A stretch of DNA of 64,000 nt from the NCBI GenBank assembly GCA_022494885.1, contig JAGVSM010001400.1:1-64000 (forward strand), given 5' to 3'. Below are positions 54,656 to 64,000 of this stretch, in pieces; the stretch's first letter is position 1, and each line of letters starts with the position of its first letter. Below the pieces are notes generated by a model. That model did not search any database. It saw only the letters and a program-made list of their open reading frames with translations, and was not told where the DNA came from. A program made the position numbers and the translations under genes. The DNA is from Micrasema longulum. Its lineage: Eukaryota > Arthropoda > Insecta > Trichoptera > Brachycentridae.

Positions 54656-57028
54656 CTATAGAATCACCATAAGCGCCCCCTTTATCGACCGGACGAGCCG
54701 TTCCCAGGCTCCCCCCATGTGTGGCGCCGATGGCGGGTTGAACACCCATTTGATCCCTCTCCTTGTCGCCTCGTTCTGTAGTTCGGGATCGTGGGCTAGT
54801 TCCTTCATGGCGGCCGCCATCTCTTTGTCTGCGCCTCTGAAGTTCGTCCCGTTGTCCGAGTAGAGCGTTGTCGGATGTCCTCTGCGGGCCGCCATCCTTC
54901 TGAGGGCCTGCACCGTCGAGTCAGTACTCAACGACGGTGTAATTTCAATATGCACGGCCCTCGTAATCATGCACGTAAACAGGGCCCCGTATCGTTTCTC
55001 CCGGCGTCTTCCGATAGTTACGTATACGGGCCCGAACATGTCCACCCCACAGTGGGTAAAAGGCCTTACGTGATGATCGAGTCGGCCGGCAGGCAGCTGG
55101 CCCATGAGCGGAGGCTGCGGGCGGGCCTTCTGTATTCGACAGTAGCGGCACTCGTATATAATTTTCCTTATATTTGTCCGTAATCGTGTTATAAAGAACT
55201 GTTGTCTGAGTTCGCTGAGTGTCCGCTCTGTACTTGCGTGTTGCCGCGACTCGTGATAATGCCTTATCAATAGACGCGTATAGGCGTGCGCTCCGTCCAG
55301 TATGACGGGCGCCTTTAGTTGCTCGCTCACCGCGGGGGCTTCCATAATTCGCGTCCCCCTTCTGAGGACGCTATCTTTATCGAGGTAGGGAGTGAGGCCC
55401 AGCAGGCGGCTGTTCCGCGGGAGGCACTCCCCCCGTCTAATTGCGGCTATCTCGGCGTGGTAACTGTCTGTCTGGCTTATGAGTATCCACGCCCTCTCTG
55501 ATGCCTTGAGTTCCGGGGCGATGAGTGTCGCGCTTCCTGTATTCTTTTTCCTGCAGCGGTTTATGAAGCGCAACACCCACGCTGTAGTCCTGATCAGTCT
55601 CCGCCAGGAGGAAAATCTTCTTTCGTCCGGGAGGGCTGTCATCACGATGGCACTGTTCGCACACTTTATTTCACTGCTTGTATCCGGGGTCGCTGTTATT
55701 ACCTTGAGCGGCGGCCATTGACTTTTATTTTTCTTTATGAAACTCGGCCCACTGAACCACATGCCGGCCGGGGAGATGTCTGGTATCTCGCCGTCCCGCG
55801 TCCCGAGATCAGCGGGGTTCTTCTTTCCTGGTACCCACCGCCACTCTTGAGCGTTCGTTAGCTCATCTATTTCCCCTAGGCGGTGGGCTACAAATGGCGT
55901 GAAGATGCGCGAATCACTCTGGACCCAGCACAGCACCGTAGTAGAATCTGTCCAGTAGTAGGTATCGCGTATATTACTTCCGCATTCTTTCTTGATTGTG
56001 GCCGCCAGTCGCGCGGCCATGAGCGCGGCTTGTAATTCCAGGCGTGGAATTGATAGCGCTCGTAGCGGGCTAACTCGGCACTTGCTGGCCATGAACGTCG
56101 CATTCCTTCCGGCGGCGTTCTCCTCCACGATGTAGGCTACGGCGCAGCTCGCTTGCTCCGAGGCATCGGAAAATACGTGCAGCTCTACTGGCTGGCCATT
56201 GGCGCTCGATACGCGCCGCGGTATAGCGCACTCGGTATTGCGTAATATGTCCACCCAAGTGCGCCATTTCTCTGCGTGTTCTTCATTCACTTGTTCGTCC
56301 CACTCTATGTGGGAGCGCCACACATCTTGTAGCAGTATTCGCGGGCGTATTGTCAAACACCCTACGAAACCGAGTGGATCGAAAATGCTCATAACTTCAC
56401 TTAGCATCTGCCGTTTTGTAGGCCTCTCTGTTGGAACCTCCCGTGACACATTAAATTTAAATTGAAACTCGTCTGTCACCGGGTCCCATTTGATGCCGAG
56501 GACCCTTTCTGTCACGGAGGTTCCACTAATTATTTCGCGTGCGCTTTTCCCTCTCAGACTTGAAGGAATCGCTTCCATTACGGAGGGATCATTACTCGCC
56601 CAATTCGCGAGGATGAATCCGCCCCGCCGTAGTAGTTCGCTGACATCGTGGCGCAGTTGTATCGCCTCTGCTGCACTGTCTACGGCATCCATATAGTCGT
56701 CCATGTAGAATTTATTTCGCACAGCATCCCTGGCGGCGGCCATCTCTTGCCCGTGATCTTCTGCGACTTGATTTCTCACGTACTGTGCGCTGCTCGGTGA
56801 ACACGCCGCGCCGAACGTCATCGACGTCATAATCATTTCCCGAATTTCTTCTTCGGGACTATCGCGCCAGAGGAACAGCTGCGCCCTCTGGTCTTCTTTT
56901 CTTATTTTAATTTTGAGAAACATCTCCCTTATATCTGCTGCCAGCGCGATCTTTCCCTCGCGAAATCGCATTATATTTCCCATAAGCGATGAGAGAAGGT
57001 CCGGGCCGTTGGCCAACATGTCGTTCAA
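54656..57028 (-). CDS. BEL/Pao reverse transcriptase, RNase H and integrase (790 codons)
   Basis: Lies in a different frame from the gag ORF, directly after the lost base; the open part begins near 57080. Seen: RT catalytic YMDDY at 108-112 with an upstream Asp near 32; RNase H with FSDAS (D288), RLELQ (E331) and WTDST (D361); then NPADLGTR. The integrase zinc finger has H590/H592, H597, C627 and C630. Its DDE triad is D663 (GVDMFGP), D725 (YSDNGTNF) and E775 (GGAWERL). An in-frame TAG at 54656-54658 cuts the integrase just after the catalytic Glu. All catalytic residues are intact, in keeping with recent loss of function. Confidence 0.93.
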   Translation of the reverse strand: MNDMLANGPDLLSSLMGNIMRFREGKIALAADIREMFLKIKIRKEDQRAQLFLWRDSPEEEIREMIMTSMTFGAACSPSSAQYVRNQVAEDHGQEMAAARDAVRNKFYMDDYMDAVDSAAEAIQLRHDVSELLRRGGFILANWASNDPSVMEAIPSSLRGKSAREIISGTSVTERVLGIKWDPVTDEFQFKFNVSREVPTERPTKRQMLSEVMSIFDPLGFVGCLTIRPRILLQDVWRSHIEWDEQVNEEHAEKWRTWVDILRNTECAIPRRVSSANGQPVELHVFSDASEQASCAVAYIVEENAAGRNATFMASKCRVSPLRALSIPRLELQAALMAARLAATIKKECGSNIRDTYYWTDSTTVLCWVQSDSRIFTPFVAHRLGEIDELTNAQEWRWVPGKKNPADLGTRDGEIPDISPAGMWFSGPSFIKKNKSQWPPLKVITATPDTSSEIKCANSAIVMTALPDERRFSSWRRLIRTTAWVLRFINRCRKKNTGSATLIAPELKASERAWILISQTDSYHAEIAAIRRGECLPRNSRLLGLTPYLDKDSVLRRGTRIMEAPAVSEQLKAPVILDGAHAYTRLLIRHYHESRQHASTERTLSELRQQFFITRLRTNIRKIIYECRYCRIQKARPQPPLMGQLPAGRLDHHVRPFTHCGVDMFGPVYVTIGRRREKRYGALFTCMITRAVHIEITPSLSTDSTVQALRRMAARRGHPTTLYSDNGTNFRGADKEMAAAMKELAHDPELQNEATRRGIKWVFNPPSAPHMGGAWERLVRSIKGALMVIL

Positions 57029-57063
57029 TGACTTCCCGTTGCAGCGGCTGGCGGCGTCAAATA

Positions 57064-59349
57064 CTATCCGTATTTTATCCGGTTATTCACGTTCGTCACT
57101 GCGAAATGCGGCAAAAACCAAAGCCCACTCGCAGTGTCTTGTCTTTCAGCCAGCGTCAGTTCCCGGGCATACCCCTTGTCTAGATATTCTTTAATCTTTA
57201 AATTGTAAGCCGCGGCGAATTCACTGTTTTTACTGAACTTTTTCTCTATGCTTAAAAATCGATTCAGCGCTGTACGGCGATTATCCGGTAAACATATTCG
57301 ATTGTCTTTCCACAGTAGCCCTGTCTCGTACCGTCCTTGCGGTAGGAAACGTGTCGTGGCTCTCATGGTTTCTGTGGCTCGCGCCTCCTGACGCGATATC
57401 TTGGCTGTCGAACTTATACCTAACGCGTCGACGGCGTAATTTTGTTTAACTAGATTTTCTAGTCTCTGTTCTGTACTAAGCGCCATTAGTATGCTGGCGT
57501 TAGTCTGGCGTGTCCGCCCACCGTGTATCACCTTTCCTAAGGCTGTCACTGAGGCGATGTATTCCCCGCATCTCCGTGCCTCTCTCGTCACTATGAGAGA
57601 GGCGTTATCTTTGCCGATGAGTAACTGCGGGCACACTTGTCGCATCCTGCCTTCCCCTTCAATCACGGGCTGTAGCGGCAGACTCAGCTTCTGTATTGTG
57701 TTTGCGCGGAGAGTGAATAAATCTTCCGTAACTCCGCGTACTTTAATTGTGACTTTTCTTGATGCACTATCTGTTACGCACATTCCGCCGGCACCGTGGA
57801 TTTTTAATCCTCGAGTCTCTCCCGGCGCGCCGATGTCGTTTGCTATTTTTGCGTCAATCAATGTCACGGTTGATCCCTCATCTAGTAACGCGTACGCGTT
57901 CACTCGTCCTCGCGGACCACTTAACATGACGGGACTCACTTTTAGGAGGACCGGTTCCTCCCGAGCGTAGGTGCTCGTCACTATATTATTCGTCCGCGAA
58001 CTGTGGCCGTAATCGTGGTTTCTTTCATTTGAACTCGCGGCGCGGGTTTCGTTCGCGGTCGGTCTGTTTCCCCCGGCGCCCGCCGCTGCAGGCGTGTTGC
58101 GGCGGGCATTATTATCTGGCGCTCGTATATCGGCGCTAGACCGAGCTTCACTGATATCGGCACTATTTCTGTCGTGTAATGTCTTGTGATGTGTTCGGCG
58201 ACATCCATCGAGGCCGCACTTTTTTACATTTCTACACTTTATCGCCCGATGAGTGTTCGATAAACACGAAAAACACAAATTCTTTCGCTTCACTATGTCC
58301 CATCTTTCCGGAATACTACACTCTATGTATTCCTGGCACGTTTGTAGTAAATGTCCTCGTCCGCACAAAACACATGACGCTACACTTTTCCCGTTTCCCT
58401 CTGTTGAAATCACTGTATGCACTTGTTCTCGCTTCTGTGGCTTCTCGCGTTGTTTTCCGCTGTACACTTGCGGCTCTATTCCGCCGCCTATCATCGAAGA
58501 TTCCGTTAAATCTTCCAAAAAGAGCGCGAAATCCTTCGCGGAGGGCCTCACCCGGTTTCCTCTTCTGCTGTACCACCAGAGAGACTTCATGCACAGCGGT
58601 AACTTGCTCACTAGTTCACTAAGTAGTTGTGGCGTAGACATGTAATCGCCACCGAAGCCTTCTAAGGTCGCTATCGCGTTCCGAACTGCGCTAGACAGAT
58701 CTACTAATGCTTGCGTAGATCCGTCGTTCTGTATGCAGCGGAGCCTTCTCACTTTTTCCAACAAGGAAGACGCTACAATGTCCGGCTGGCCGTCGTGTAG
58801 CTCCAACGTCTTCATTATCACCCTCACTTGGCTTGGATCCACTAGTAATGACGACACAGATTCTCTTGCCCGTCCTTTTAACGCACGCTGTAGACGCAGG
58901 AGGTTTTCTGGATCCGAAAGGCAGCACATCTCCGTCGACTGAGTGTACTGCGATTTGACAGTAGCCCATTCCTGCGGCTCTCCGGCGAAGGCGGGTAGGT
59001 CCTTGGCAGTAGATTGGCGCGCTATCATGGCGCCGACTCTGCTAACGTCCTCTGGGGCTGAAGTCGGGCTTCTTCCTTGCGAAGCCTCTAGTAGAATCGC
59101 CATTTTGGACAGCACCGTCATGATGCCGTCCATATCCGTAGTACGCGGCGCGGGCTCGGGATTCGTCTCCAAGGGCACGCGTCGGTCTTGATCGTGTAGT
59201 GAAGCACGGAGCGTTCGAACCTGCGTCCTCAGCCGCTGGACTGTATCTTCGGATGTGTCCGACTCGGCTGAGTCCTGATCTGTAGCAGGGTCTTCTCTCG
59301 GTTCCGTGCCTCCTCGACCCGAGCGGAGTGAAGGGGTTCTCGAAGTCAT
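57064..59349 (-). CDS. BEL/Pao gag, protease and start of reverse transcriptase (761 codons)
   Basis: The ATG at 59349 is 48 bases after the LTR. Residues 1-300 are a gag-like region with a coiled N-terminus (TVQRLRTQVRTLRASLHDQD) and the LPAFAGEPQEWATVKSQY block typical of BEL gag. Zinc knuckles are C326-C329-H333-C338 and C359-C362-H367-C372, with a third Cys/His group at 378-392. The protease motif YALLDEGSTVTLID has its catalytic Asp at 490. From about 660 the reverse transcriptase N-terminus begins and reaches LPHFAVTNVNN, then the frame is lost and stops at TAG, 57064-57066. Compared with the family pattern one C is missing in the CCGG at about 57079-57082. The product would therefore lack polymerase activity unless frameshifting occurs. 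Confidence 0.93.
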   Translation of the reverse strand: MTSRTPSLRSGRGGTEPREDPATDQDSAESDTSEDTVQRLRTQVRTLRASLHDQDRRVPLETNPEPAPRTTDMDGIMTVLSKMAILLEASQGRSPTSAPEDVSRVGAMIARQSTAKDLPAFAGEPQEWATVKSQYTQSTEMCCLSDPENLLRLQRALKGRARESVSSLLVDPSQVRVIMKTLELHDGQPDIVASSLLEKVRRLRCIQNDGSTQALVDLSSAVRNAIATLEGFGGDYMSTPQLLSELVSKLPLCMKSLWWYSRRGNRVRPSAKDFALFLEDLTESSMIGGGIEPQVYSGKQREKPQKREQVHTVISTEGNGKSVASCVLCGRGHLLQTCQEYIECSIPERWDIVKRKNLCFSCLSNTHRAIKCRNVKKCGLDGCRRTHHKTLHDRNSADISEARSSADIRAPDNNARRNTPAAAGAGGNRPTANETRAASSNERNHDYGHSSRTNNIVTSTYAREEPVLLKVSPVMLSGPRGRVNAYALLDEGSTVTLIDAKIANDIGAPGETRGLKIHGAGGMCVTDSASRKVTIKVRGVTEDLFTLRANTIQKLSLPLQPVIEGEGRMRQVCPQLLIGKDNASLIVTREARRCGEYIASVTALGKVIHGGRTRQTNASILMALSTEQRLENLVKQNYAVDALGISSTAKISRQEARATETMRATTRFLPQGRYETGLLWKDNRICLPDNRRTALNRFLSIEKKFSKNSEFAAAYNLKIKEYLDKGYARELTLAERQDTASGLWFLPHFAVTNVNNRIKYG

Positions 59350-59376
59350 CTCTAGGCGCTCTGCGATGAATATCCG

Positions 59377-59394
59377 GTTCTTCTCGAAGGACCA
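59377..59394 (-). other. Primer-binding site
   Basis: Four bases inside the 5' LTR end the minus strand reads TGGTCCTTCGAGAAG. TGG would pair with the CCA end of a tRNA. The TTGGTCCTTCGAG form is one I recall from several BEL/Pao elements. Confidence 0.65.
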
Positions 59395-59397
59395 ACT

Positions 59398-60280
59398 TGT
59401 AACAGACGCGGCGGATCACTGCTTCGTCCGTAGCAATCGCGCCCGTCACAAGACCTGTATTTCTATAGGTGCTGGTGTCAAACGCAGAGTGGCCGGGCGT
59501 AGGCGGGCCTCGGCCGACGAACGATAAGCTCCGGGGGAGGTATCGTCGCCTAGAGATCCCTTGCGGGGTCGCTAGCGAGTAGCGCTGGCGGCTGCAATCC
59601 TGAGTCAGGCAACCGGGTTGTAAGGCCGGTATCTCTCCGTCGGTGGGAACGGCGGGGTGTGTTCCGGGGAAGTATCCAAGGGTCCAAATTATCCGGGGTC
59701 CAAAATCCAATCCAAAGGGTATACGAGTTCCAAGTCCAGGGGGGTAGCGGTGTTCGAATCCAGGTGGCGATGAGGTCCGGTTTGAAGCGAGGTAGGGAGG
59801 TGAAGTGGAGAGTAGAAAGCCTTAGTAGTGTGGTGAGATGACTGACTTTATTTTTCCCCGGCGGGGCTATATATACAACATTTTGCCGTGCGGCGGTGGG
59901 CTAGGCCAATAGCGGGCGGTGCAAGGTTGACCAATCACGCGGCGAGAGAGATAGCGAGCACATTTGCCGGCTCTATCGGTCTCTCTCGCGCCACGTATAA
60001 GGTCCCCACCCTCCCGCTACCGGCCGCAGTTCCCCGCCGACCGCGCGGCGATCAACACTTATACAGAACAACATAAAACACATTATGGGCATACAAATAT
60101 TTTCATGAATTCTAATCTATATGTGGGCTTCAGTATGGCGATCACCACCCCCGAAAGTGACAAATACTAGTCTTTATTGAGGAGGTGGTAGATCGCTTAC
60201 ACATACTGAAGCCTCCTATGCTACATTAAAGCCCCAGGAAGGGCCGCCAAGTTGGTGCATGTACTTTTACGTCGGCAACA
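59398..60280 (-). repeat. 5' LTR of the BEL/Pao element
   Basis: About 98-99% the same as the other LTR. The TATA motif is at 59875-59868 and AATAAA at 59852-59847 on the minus strand. Transcription of the element should start just downstream of the TATA. Confidence 0.93.
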
Positions 60281-61655
60281 ATATATATATTGTGATATAT
60301 TTTACTGTTTGTGAACTAAAAATAAATAAAAAAGAATTAATAAATCGCGCCCCAGCCTCAGCAATGAGCCAAGGAACTTGCTGATTACTTCAGCTTATTT
60401 CTTCATACAAATTAGTATACTATATTTTGAAAATATTAAACTCAGTAGCGGGATTTTTCTCCTATAGTAAACTTGCAGATTTCACAAATTCTTTGAAGAT
60501 TCTCGATTTGGAAAACAGTATTTCAAACATTATTTCTTAAGAACTATTTTTCTTTGAGATGATACATTTGACATATGACTCCCAACACACGAGGCGCTCG
60601 ACGCGGCCCTTTTTGGTGTTATTCATTTCTAGAACAAATCGGCCAGTTGACATTTTAATCGTTATAAAAATACATAATAGTGAATAAATTATAGACTTTT
60701 ATATAAGTAATGAGTTAAATTTATAGATAATATAGATACACAATATACTATATCACAAAGGAAGGTCGTTTGAGTTGATTTCATAGATGAGAGTTGTTGT
60801 GTCACACAGAACCACAGGTAAAAAATAGTAATTTATAGTATATATACATTATGTTATGTACCTTCTATGAAGGAATAAATAAATGATATTTTTTTATTGC
60901 TAACCTGTAAATAAAATCACCGTTCGCCACTGCTACATAGGTATATTGCGGAAGTGTTCTGTCAACAATTTTCCAGAAATGCAAGGTTGTCTATTTTGAT
61001 GGAAATGTTTTTACTTTGGCACAAAGCTGTGTAGTGTTTACAAGTTCTGTACATTAGTAGAATGTGTAATAGATGTACATGTTAATGGAATACTTATGTT
61101 GATTACTAGACTTGAACTCTTGTCATGGGAGTAAACCGACTACTTCTGTCTACGCTGAAGTACAATAGATAACTATTATTGCAGAGAGGAATGATTAATT
61201 CAGGTGGAAAAATAGAGAAACCAACTCAGCAAAGTATTTATAATTACTAAGATGTTTACTATTTTTTATTACATGTGAAACTCCTATTTCATCTGGATTT
61301 AATTTGCATCTTTTGAAATATATTTTTTAAACATTTTAATTAGATATAAGGGCGGGTATATTGCCTTAAGGCAATGTGTTCCTACCTACCCAGATTGTAG
61401 AGAAAATGAGACGTACATGTAGATATTCAAGGTATTGGATACAAAATTTCTAATTCTTATAAAAAAATTAAAACAAAACTTAACTAAAAATAAACACTTT
61501 ATTATGAAGAAGGGAAAAGGAACGGGAATAAAAAAAAAAGAAAAATAGAAGCACTAAAATATTTAGCAAATGATATTTCAATTTTGGTTTCAACATAAAT
61601 AAAAAAAGGACGTCTCTGACATTAGTGGGTAGATTTTTCCATAATTTTATTTTTT
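60281..61655. other. AT-rich DNA with one dispersed repeat
   Basis: 60765-60935 matches 14570-14720 (GAGAGTTGTTGTGTCACACA, ATGTACCTTCTATGAAGG, CACCGTTCGCCACTGCTAC). Near 61365 is the palindrome ATTGCCTTAAGGCAAT. No exon was seen. Confidence 0.5.
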
Positions 61656-62150
61656 TTATTTATTAATTTACATACAAGTAGTAGAATTGTTACACATTAT
61701 TTAGCATAAAAGTCCCAAGTTCATGGTATTAAAAGTCCTGTTTTGAGTTAGGACGAGCAATTTGTTGGCACAGCCACATGAGTATATTTAAAAAAAAGGA
61801 ATAAAAAACACAAATACACATTTAATAAATATATGGCACATCAGTATTGTAATTAGTAAACTCAAACAATTAAAAATCGTCAAGGAGTTTCCTATTTAAA
61901 TCCCGTCCACTAAGGAAAATCCAGCCCTTAACTCCTCTCTTGAAAATAGTTTTGGTCCTTGAGAGCTTAATATTTAACACTCACGGTGCGATAAATGAGA
62001 GATGTATCTAAGCAAAAGTCGTACGGGTTTTTGGTATGATATAATTCGTGCTCAAGGAATACCTCGCACGGACACTTTTCCGGGATCTCTTCTTATTACC
62101 AGAATTATGACCAGAAGTGTGTCTTATATGTGATAATCGAACAGTTACTC
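61656..62150 (-). mobile_element. LINE C-terminal and 3' fragment
   Basis: The minus-strand translation around 61990-62140 gives RHTSGHNSGNKKRSRKSVRA, RYSLSTNYIIPKTRTTFA and LSFIAP, parallel to RRSQQNARTRFSRNLNFLIP and RTCTMFARRHFSYIAP in the LINE at 19919-20434. The 3' end lies near 61660 in TTTTTTATTTATTAATTTAC. Confidence 0.65.
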
Positions 62151-63215
62151 TTGTGAACGAAAAAGCAAAAAAAAATATAGGTGAATGGTCATTAAAAGAG
62201 TTATCTCATTACTAGAATGAAAAGTTTTAAAATTTATTGAACAAAAAAAAGAATTTTAAAATCTCGTTTATTTATTGTAGCTGCTCTAAATTGAACTAAC
62301 TTTGACCAGTTTAGATATTTTTAATACAAAATTTTGTAACTTCAAAAAAAACTTTTTGAAATACTCTAAAACAAAACATTTATCAGTGTGTAATAAGTTT
62401 ATGTTCCTTTAATAATGTTTATGTTATTAGCATAACAAAATTTAATATCGGTAAACTATATTATGAAAATCCCTCTCCTTCACCCGATTTCCTCATCTCA
62501 TAATCTTCATATTGTTGTCTTGTATAACCTAATATTTTTTCTTTTTACCGTGTAACATGTTCTTTCATTATGTTCGTGAAAAACTTTGACTTATTTACTA
62601 TTTATATTTAAGATTTTTTTTATAACAACTGTTGATTTTCTAAAATAAAAAACAAAAAAAAAATGACAAAATATATTTCATGTTATGATTAAGATTGGAA
62701 CAGCTCTTTCAGATAAACAGGTGATGTGGGCTTATTCAAAATATTATGAATAAGTGATAGAGTGTGAATGTTTGAACAGTACTCTTATGTACAAAAAAAA
62801 TGCTTCGTTGTATTCTAACTCGCTTTGGAATAATAAAATACAGTTTCTCGGTCATCACAGGACGACGAATAGTATTTAGCCACCTTTATCTAGTATAATC
62901 AGGATGGTAAATATGTTATTGCCGGACGGTTATTTTAGCCGGAATACATATTGGTTATCTAAATTACAAAACGAATTCGTAATGTTATAAGACTGATCAA
63001 CAATTAGCCGTATTGCATTTTGCCTGATTAACCAAAACCCTTTTGGAAGGTATATTTTGACATTCAATTTGACTGATAGAACAATCAGCCATAATGTTAA
63101 TTAAGGATATTCTTAACGAAAATATGAAACTAATTATTCGTAGATGGCGAATTTAGAATTTTTTATTGAAAAATGCCATTTTTACGTTTATTTTCAATGG
63201 AAATTAGACAAATAC
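62151..63215. other. AT-rich DNA, no feature seen
   Basis: No splice-bounded frame and no repeat shared with other parts of the window was recognised. Confidence 0.5.
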
Positions 63216-63400
63216 AATATTCTGGCTTTTTGCTGATGACAACAAGGTACTTAAACTGATTTAATCTCCCAATGATTTTCTTTTTTTTCAACATGATAGA
63301 TATTAATTGTTTTAATGAATGGTGCGACATCAATTGTCTTCAACTTAACATTGACAAATGTAAAATAATATATTTCTCGCGAAGAAAAAAGGTGTTTTTA
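63216..63400 (+). mobile_element. LINE reverse-transcriptase palm fragment
   Basis: FADDNKVLKLI keeps the catalytic FADD motif. After a frameshift it is followed by DINCFNEWCDINCLQLNIDK then CKIIYFSRRKK, the regular downstream pattern in LINEs (W...N.L.LN..KC..i.FSR). It is cut off near 63400 by a SINE-like GGTGTTTTTACACTAGAATA. Confidence 0.8.
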
Positions 63401-63601
63401 CACTAGAATATTTATAGGTTGCAGTGGATTAAATTGATTATTTAAAAAAAAAAAAAATTCTAGTAAATTCTCTTTTTTCAAAAATAACCTATTGTAAAAG
63501 CGTTCATAAAGTGAAAGCAAAGTACTTATTTAGAATGAAATTAGACGGTGTTAATATGAGCAGAAAAAAATAGTTTCACTATTTGACATACCTTAGTAAA
63601 C

Positions 63602-63828
63602 AATCGTCAGCCTCGTGGTTTAGTGGTCAGCGATTTCCCCTACCATAAAAAAAAAACACGGGTTCGAAATCTTTGTATTAAAAAATGTGTTTTATGCTAA
63701 AAGATTTCATCGTATCATCTTACGTTCATGTATTATAAAAGATCAAGATTGCTGCGATTGGTGTACCAATGCAGTGCTTTATGCACTATTAGGTGCGAAA
63801 AGAGAATAATGATGATGATGATGATATA
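63602..63828 (+). mobile_element. tRNA-derived SINE with (GAT)n tail
   Basis: Same family as 22607-22871. The head GTCAGCCTCGTGGTTTAGTG and B-box GGGTTCGAAATC, the body ATCATCTTACGTTCATG, TGTACCAATGCAGTGCTTTA and TTAGGTGCGAAA, and the tail ATGATGATGATGATGAT. The anticodon region has been replaced by a run of A. Confidence 0.8.
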
Positions 63829-63924
63829 AAAAGTTAAATAAGTGCTTAAAAACTACATTTTATTGTAATTACAATAATTCTTAAAGTTTATATTTGAAGC
63901 ACTAACTCAGTGGTTATTCATTAT

Positions 63925-64000
63925 AATAAAATAAATAAGACAACTTTGTTTTTAACCACTAATTTTTTTTTTCCACCTACCGGTTTCAAAGCAAACAAGC
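63925..64000. repeat. Element end at window edge
   Basis: AACTTTGTTTTTAACCACT then CCACCTACCGGTTTCAAAGC matches, inverted, 8100-8175. The start of a foldback-type element that continues beyond the window. Confidence 0.45.

Larger units (their letters stand above)
53236..60280 (-). mobile_element. BEL/Pao LTR retrotransposon, full length but disabled
   Basis: Direct LTRs of 888 bp (53236-54123) and 883 bp (59398-60280), with TG..CA ends, bound a gag-pol unit on the minus strand. Domain order is gag, zinc knuckles, aspartic protease, reverse transcriptase, RNase H, integrase, as in BEL/Pao. A primer-binding site follows the 5' LTR and a polypurine tract precedes the 3' LTR. GC is far above the host. 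By eye the LTRs differ by about eleven substitutions and four indels. Flanks are ATAAAT and ATATAT, so an exact target duplication is not shown. Coding is broken twice (near 57081 and at 54656-54658). Confidence 0.95.

Noticed and set aside
57491..58645. Plus-strand frames of 130-159 codons inside the BEL gag region
   Set aside because: Shadow frames opposite a real coding sequence with zinc knuckles and protease on the minus strand.

Overview
The window is AT-rich, intron-rich animal DNA, most likely from an insect. It shows spliced genes with long repeat-filled introns, non-LTR retrotransposon (LINE) remnants of several clades, tRNA-derived SINEs with (TGA)n tails, foldback elements and MITEs, and a nearly complete BEL/Pao LTR retrotransposon. 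The order cannot be fixed from the sequence alone. Most open frames are LINE fragments or chance. Host coding sequence is confined to short exons, found here by splice signals, reading phase and base composition.

Region 1 (1-17413, minus strand) is a host gene of at least six coding exons: 17413-17372, 13734-13618, 8403-8217, 7791-7718, 3268-2715 and 425-353, possibly continuing at 21-1. All junctions are GT-AG and the phases agree throughout, giving 349 codons with no stop. The product has an NPWGRPGGGAP motif, a basic Arg/Gly segment, a charged helix, a KEN motif and a small Cys cluster. It looks like a centrosome/spindle-type coiled-coil protein, but I cannot name it.

Region 2 (17414-43110) is intergenic and dominated by repeats: a dispersed tandem/inverted repeat ('family A', monomer about 380-396 bp), SINEs, LINE 3' fragments, a symmetrical MITE, a 700-bp palindrome and a pogo-like MITE. 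Weaker plus-strand candidates for host terminal exons lie at 31942-32113 and 35431-35754.

Region 3 (43206-49292, minus strand) is the 3' half of PDSS1, the catalytic subunit of the polyprenyl diphosphate synthase that makes the ubiquinone side chain. Four exons, all phase 0, encode 212 residues including the second Asp-rich motif. The upstream exons, with the first Asp-rich motif, are not visible and probably lie beyond 64000. If so, everything from 49293 to the window end is one PDSS1 intron.

Region 4 (49293-64000) contains LINE fragments, family A copies, a foldback element and the BEL/Pao element (53236-60280, minus strand). Its LTRs of 888 and 883 bp differ by about a dozen substitutions and four indels, so the insertion is fairly young. 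Its gag-pol frame is broken by one missing base near 57081 and an in-frame TAG at 54656-54658. The window ends in SINE and LINE fragments.
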